Assembly: GCA_964481705.1 (NCBI GenBank)
Contig: CAYZUC010000118.1
Span: 1 to 7,969 of the forward strand
Length of the DNA stretch: 7,969 nucleotides
Source: CAYZUC01 sp964481705
GTDB lineage: Bacteria; Bacillota; Clostridia; Lachnospirales; Lachnospiraceae
Direction of reading: 5' to 3'
In this document: one piece after another, positions 5,889 through 7,969 of the stretch
Layout of the letters: each line of letters opens with the position of its first letter
How positions within the stretch are numbered: the first letter of the stretch is position 1
Notes under the pieces: generated by a model
The model's database searches: none
What the model saw: only the letters and a program-made list of their open reading frames with translations
What the model was told of the DNA's origin: nothing
Position numbers and translations under genes: made by a program

Positions 5889-6725
5889 CTACTTAATAAA
5901 CATAAAATAAACTATCAATATCGCACCGAGTATAATCCGATACCATCCAAACAATTTGAAATCATGCTTTTTAATATAACCCATTAAAAAGCGGATGACG
6001 ACAATCGAAACGGCAAATGCAGTCACCATACCTATGATAAGTGTTGCCAATTCTGCCGGTGTGTAATGAAATCCAAACTGAATCATCTTAATTGCACTCA
6101 ATCCAAACATAACAGGAACCGCCAGGAAGAACGTAAATTCCGCCGCGGCTGTCCTGGAAACGCCAATTAATAATGCACCTAAAATCGTGGCACCAGAACG
6201 TGAAGTACCCGGAATAATGGACAACACCTGAAATAGTCCTATGATTAGAGCAGTCTTATATGTAATACCTGCAATGTCTGTTGTAATAGCCTGACGATTC
6301 TTATTCCAGTTCTCCACAAGAATAAATGCAACTCCATAGAGGATTAACATAATCGAAATCACAATTGGAGTTTCAAGATGCGCATCGATATAATCGTCAA
6401 AAAGAAGTGTCACGATTGTACCGGGAATGCATGCAACGACTACCTTGAACCAGATAGAAAAGGTGTCCTTCAAAATGACCGGTTTGGTGCGGTCTTTAAA
6501 TTGAAAGGGAAACATCTTTTCCCAGAATAATAGCACAACCGCCAATATCGCTCCCAGCTGAATCACCACAAAGAACATGTCTTTGAAGGAATCTGATACA
6601 TTCATCTGTATGAATTCATCGACCAAGAGCATATGCCCCGTACTGCTGATAGGGAGCCATTCTGTGATACCCTCCACTATTCCTAAGATTATTACTTTCA
6701 TAACTTCGATTAGACCTAAATTCAT
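5889..6725 (-). CDS. uppP: Undecaprenyl-diphosphatase UppP (BacA family)
   Basis: This integral membrane phosphatase converts undecaprenyl pyrophosphate to undecaprenyl phosphate, recycling the lipid carrier for peptidoglycan and other wall polymers; overexpression of family members gives bacitracin tolerance. The product is 278 residues and almost wholly hydrophobic, with about eight predicted membrane segments. Both family signatures are present: EGITEWLPISSTGH at 18-31 (catalytic-region Glu18, Glu22 and Ser27) and PGTSRSGAT at 172-180 (Arg176). I chose ATG at 6725, preceded by GGAGACAATA; the in-frame ATG at 6737 four codons earlier has no ribosome binding site and its following codon GAG supplies the GGAG. 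The flavodoxin gene follows 17 bases after the stop. A perfect -10 hexamer lies upstream at 6768-6773. Confidence 0.96.
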   Translation of the reverse strand: MNLGLIEVMKVIILGIVEGITEWLPISSTGHMLLVDEFIQMNVSDSFKDMFFVVIQLGAILAVVLLFWEKMFPFQFKDRTKPVILKDTFSIWFKVVVACIPGTIVTLLFDDYIDAHLETPIVISIMLILYGVAFILVENWNKNRQAITTDIAGITYKTALIIGLFQVLSIIPGTSRSGATILGALLIGVSRTAAAEFTFFLAVPVMFGLSAIKMIQFGFHYTPAELATLIIGMVTAFAVSIVVIRFLMGYIKKHDFKLFGWYRIILGAILIVYFMFIK

Positions 6726-6767
6726 TATTGTCTCCATTCATTATTTTATTTTTGCACATAACTCCTT

Positions 6768-6773
6768 ATTATA
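6768..6773 (-). promoter_or_regulatory. Candidate -10 box of the uppP operon promoter
   Basis: A perfect TATAAT on the minus strand lies about 43 bases upstream of the uppP ATG. No good -35 hexamer is found at 16-18 bases upstream (TTCATT is the nearest), and there is no TGn extension, so confidence is modest. The predicted start is near 6761. Confidence 0.45.
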
Positions 6774-6841
6774 CAATCTGTTCTTTTGCAAATGAAAAAG
6801 CATACCATGTTCCGGAGCTATATCAATGCAACTGAATAAAT

Positions 6842-6928
6842 CTACCGATAAAAAATAAGCATTGTGTTATAAACGCTTTTTTCAACATCCTTCCTGAAAA
6901 TCTCGACAATGTCGCGACTTTTACTCAT
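6842..6928 (-). CDS. Short open frame, 28 codons, coupled by ATGA to the decayed gene upstream
   Basis: The frame reads MSKSRDIVEIFRKDVEKSVY and stops after 28 residues. Its ATG (6928-6926) overlaps the TGA stop of the decayed frame at 6925-6927, the ATGA arrangement typical of translationally coupled operon partners. The composition is protein-like: charged, amphipathic and with few low-complexity residues. No family was recognised. It may be the start of a second gene truncated by a stop codon, or a chance frame. There is no separate ribosome binding site in good position. Confidence 0.3.
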   Translation of the reverse strand: MSKSRDIVEIFRKDVEKSVYNTMLIFYR

Positions 6929-7226
6929 AATTTATACAGTAAACAACTAGCAACAGCCTCTTCTAATGTATTGCAATGACTTTTCAGACGTTCATCATCC
7001 ATAACATACTCTTTCCCATCACTTGCAGTTATTCAAAAAAATCGAATTTCTGAATTTTCATCTGGATAGATTCCTTTACATCACTCTGCCCTCTAACAGT
7101 CAAAAGGTTAAATATTCAGCAGCTGATAAATGCAGAATAGACACTTCATTATTCTCAAAATTTCTATTATAAACAATCCTTACTGTCTCATGTAAATCTC
7201 ACTATTCCATAAAGGTATTTTACCAT
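6925..7226 (-). pseudogene. Decayed gene of about 100 codons with two frameshifts and two nonsense codons
   Basis: Joining three frames on the minus strand gives a continuous protein-like sequence. It starts MVKYLYGIV at ATG 7226. A frameshift near 7199 leads to DLHETVRIVYN ... LHLSAAEYLTF, an in-frame TGA, then LLEGRV. A second frameshift near 7085 leads to CKGIYPDENSEIRFF, another TGA, then ITASDGKEYVMDDERLK, ending ASCLLYKL and a TGA at 6925. The total length, 302 bases, fits two net +1 shifts. Dense coding-like sequence on both sides of each lesion argues for decay of a real gene over chance. I do not recognise the family; the predicted protein is small, soluble and without an obvious signal peptide or metal motif. 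It sits just past the terminator of the toxin-antitoxin cassette. Confidence 0.5.
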
Positions 7227-7235
7227 AGTTTACGT

Positions 7236-7272
7236 AAAAAAACACCCCAAGACACATGTCCTGTGGTGTTTT
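7236..7272 (-). terminator. Intrinsic terminator after the DUF4258/YgiT cassette
   Basis: The 15-position stem runs from 7239-7253 to 7258-7272 around a 4-base loop. On the minus strand it has one A-G mismatch and one G-U pair, then a run of seven T (7236-7242, partly in the stem). It lies about 100 bases after the zinc-finger stop codon, so the mRNA would have a long 3' tail. Confidence 0.8.
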
Positions 7273-7297
7273 AAGCTGTTCTGAAATGTTGTAAGAC

Positions 7298-7358
7298 ATA
7301 CTGGTATAAATAATGTTTTCACATTTAAAACCCAGTATTACAGGGTTTGTGTAACCCT
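7298..7358 (-). other. Structured 3' tail with competing short hairpins
   Basis: Downstream of the zinc-finger gene, AGGGTT (7342-7347) can pair with AACCCT (7353-7358), and the same GGGTTT (7343-7348) can pair instead with AAACCC (7328-7333), so the two helices exclude each other. ATACTGG (7298-7304) and CCAGTAT (7332-7338) form a further pair overlapping the second. No long U-tract follows any of them. This may be mRNA 3' structure or a remnant of an older terminator. Confidence 0.35.
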
Positions 7359-7375
7359 ACAAGTCCTATTACTTC

Positions 7376-7624
7376 TCATACCAACGCTAATTTCTCCGCT
7401 GCTGTTTGATAATCCATAATAAATATCTTACTTGCAATCTTCTCCACTTTATCCAAAATGCTATCAATTCTTTCCATAACAGATGCCGCAAAAAATTCTT
7501 CTCCACATTGTTCACATTTTTTGCATGGAACATGCTCGATAATAACATAACAATTATTTAATTGTGCAAAATAAGTTGCTGTTGAATCAACCATATCGTC
7601 TGCTTTACAACTCATACATCTCAT
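7376..7624 (-). CDS. YgiT/MqsA-type zinc-finger protein, predicted antitoxin
   Basis: The 82-residue product carries two CxxC pairs, Cys3-Cys6 (RCMSC) and Cys37-Cys40 (CEQCGEEFF), with an extra Cys34, as expected for the YgiT-type zinc finger that forms the N-terminal half of MqsA antitoxins. A C-terminal helical part follows (about 47-82). No separate helix-turn-helix DNA-binding domain, as in full-length MqsA, is obvious; the length is typical of the short relatives. I chose ATG at 7624, with AAGGAG 8 bases upstream; an in-frame GTG at 7633 directly abuts that site. The start is 5 bases after the stop of the DUF4258 gene, and the ribosome binding site lies inside that gene, so the two are co-transcribed. 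DUF4258 followed by YgiT is a recurrent pair regarded as a type II toxin-antitoxin module; antitoxin activity here is inferred. Confidence 0.85.
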   Translation of the reverse strand: MRCMSCKADDMVDSTATYFAQLNNCYVIIEHVPCKKCEQCGEEFFAASVMERIDSILDKVEKIASKIFIMDYQTAAEKLALV

Positions 7625-7629
7625 AATTG

Positions 7630-7911
7630 TCACTCCTTCCTTGTTTTTAAGTCAGCTTCCCATTTTTCAAAATCAGGAATATATGCTGTAATAATTCTTG
7701 ATCCTGGTCTCTTATCACATGTATAACCTAATATCAAACAACTTGGAAATGGATGGTCTTCTGGATACTGCTCAATAATTTCTCCTGTCAACACACCTTC
7801 CCGTATGTCTCTCATTCTTATACTACGCTGGCGAAATCGCTCCGATGCATGATTGGTTATCAACACTGTATCTTCTTCAAAGAATTTTCTCAATCTACCT
7901 ATTTCTAACAA
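7630..7911 (-). CDS. DUF4258-domain protein, predicted toxin partner
   Basis: The 93-residue product has the DUF4258 pattern: a short N-terminal helix, then TNHASERFRQRSI (19-31) with conserved His and Arg residues, a helix RDIREGVLTGEII, and a final strand pair SRIITAYIPDFEKW (71-84). DUF4258 proteins are small and basic, related in fold to BrnT/RelE-like toxins, and are frequently encoded just before a YgiT-type zinc-finger protein, as here. That context suggests a ribosome-dependent or free RNase toxin, but the activity is not shown for this sequence. The start is TTG at 7911; AAGG lies about 10 bases upstream. A later TTG at 7893 is possible, and an upstream in-frame TGA at 7927-7929 limits further extension. 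The cassette promoter should lie at or beyond the right edge; nothing convincing was seen at 7912-7969. Confidence 0.82.
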   Translation of the reverse strand: MLEIGRLRKFFEEDTVLITNHASERFRQRSIRMRDIREGVLTGEIIEQYPEDHPFPSCLILGYTCDKRPGSRIITAYIPDFEKWEADLKTRKE

Positions 7912-7969
7912 TACACCACTACCTTCTCATCCAAATAATGTTTTTTCCGTAAATGATTTTCCTTATCAA

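Noticed and set aside
6901..6918. Short palindrome CGACA-A-TGTCG
   Set aside because: It lies inside the 28-codon frame, has only 5-bp arms, and has no promoter or attachment-site context.

Overview
The window looks like a chromosomal segment of a low-GC anaerobic Firmicute, most likely a member of the Clostridia and plausibly of the Lachnospiraceae. The reasons are strong AGGAGG-type ribosome binding sites, extended -10 promoters, intrinsic terminators with U-tracts, a clostridial-type acetyl-CoA acetyltransferase, a long-form hibernation factor with its C-terminal domain, and a secreted SH3b plus NlpC/P60 wall hydrolase. The family assignment is inference. No rRNA, tRNA, CRISPR array or insertion sequence was seen.

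Layout, left to right. Positions 1-746 (-) hold the N-terminal two thirds of a thiolase, cut by the window edge, with its own promoter at 801-829. Next is hpf (894-1421, -), with a terminator at 841-880 and a promoter at 1478-1507. A roughly 400-base AT-rich gap follows, carrying three perfect DnaA boxes in one orientation (1649-1719). Then comes a secreted SH3b/NlpC-P60 peptidase (1906-3315, -), with a terminator at 1871-1899 and a strong promoter framed by repeats. Next are trxB (3461-4390, -) and, divergent from it, an SDR oxidoreductase (4586-5308, +) that starts at TTG. A large hairpin at 5325-5370 separates the SDR gene from a convergent two-gene operon: uppP (5889-6725, -) followed by a flavodoxin-domain gene (5374-5871, -).

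The right-hand fifth (6774-7969) is accessory in character. It holds a decayed gene with two frameshifts and two nonsense codons (6925-7226, -), and a 28-codon frame joined to its stop by an ATGA overlap (6842-6928, -). It also holds a strong terminator (7239-7272) and a two-gene cassette: a DUF4258 protein (7630-7911, -) and a YgiT/MqsA-type zinc-finger protein (7376-7624, -). The cassette has the architecture of a type II toxin-antitoxin pair.

Most genes are independent housekeeping units: acyl-CoA metabolism, ribosome hibernation, wall remodelling, thiol redox and undecaprenyl phosphate recycling. They do not form one pathway. I see no clear new multi-gene system. The parts least explained by known genes are the DnaA-box cluster, the repeat architecture at three promoters, and the decayed two-frame remnant beside the toxin-antitoxin pair.
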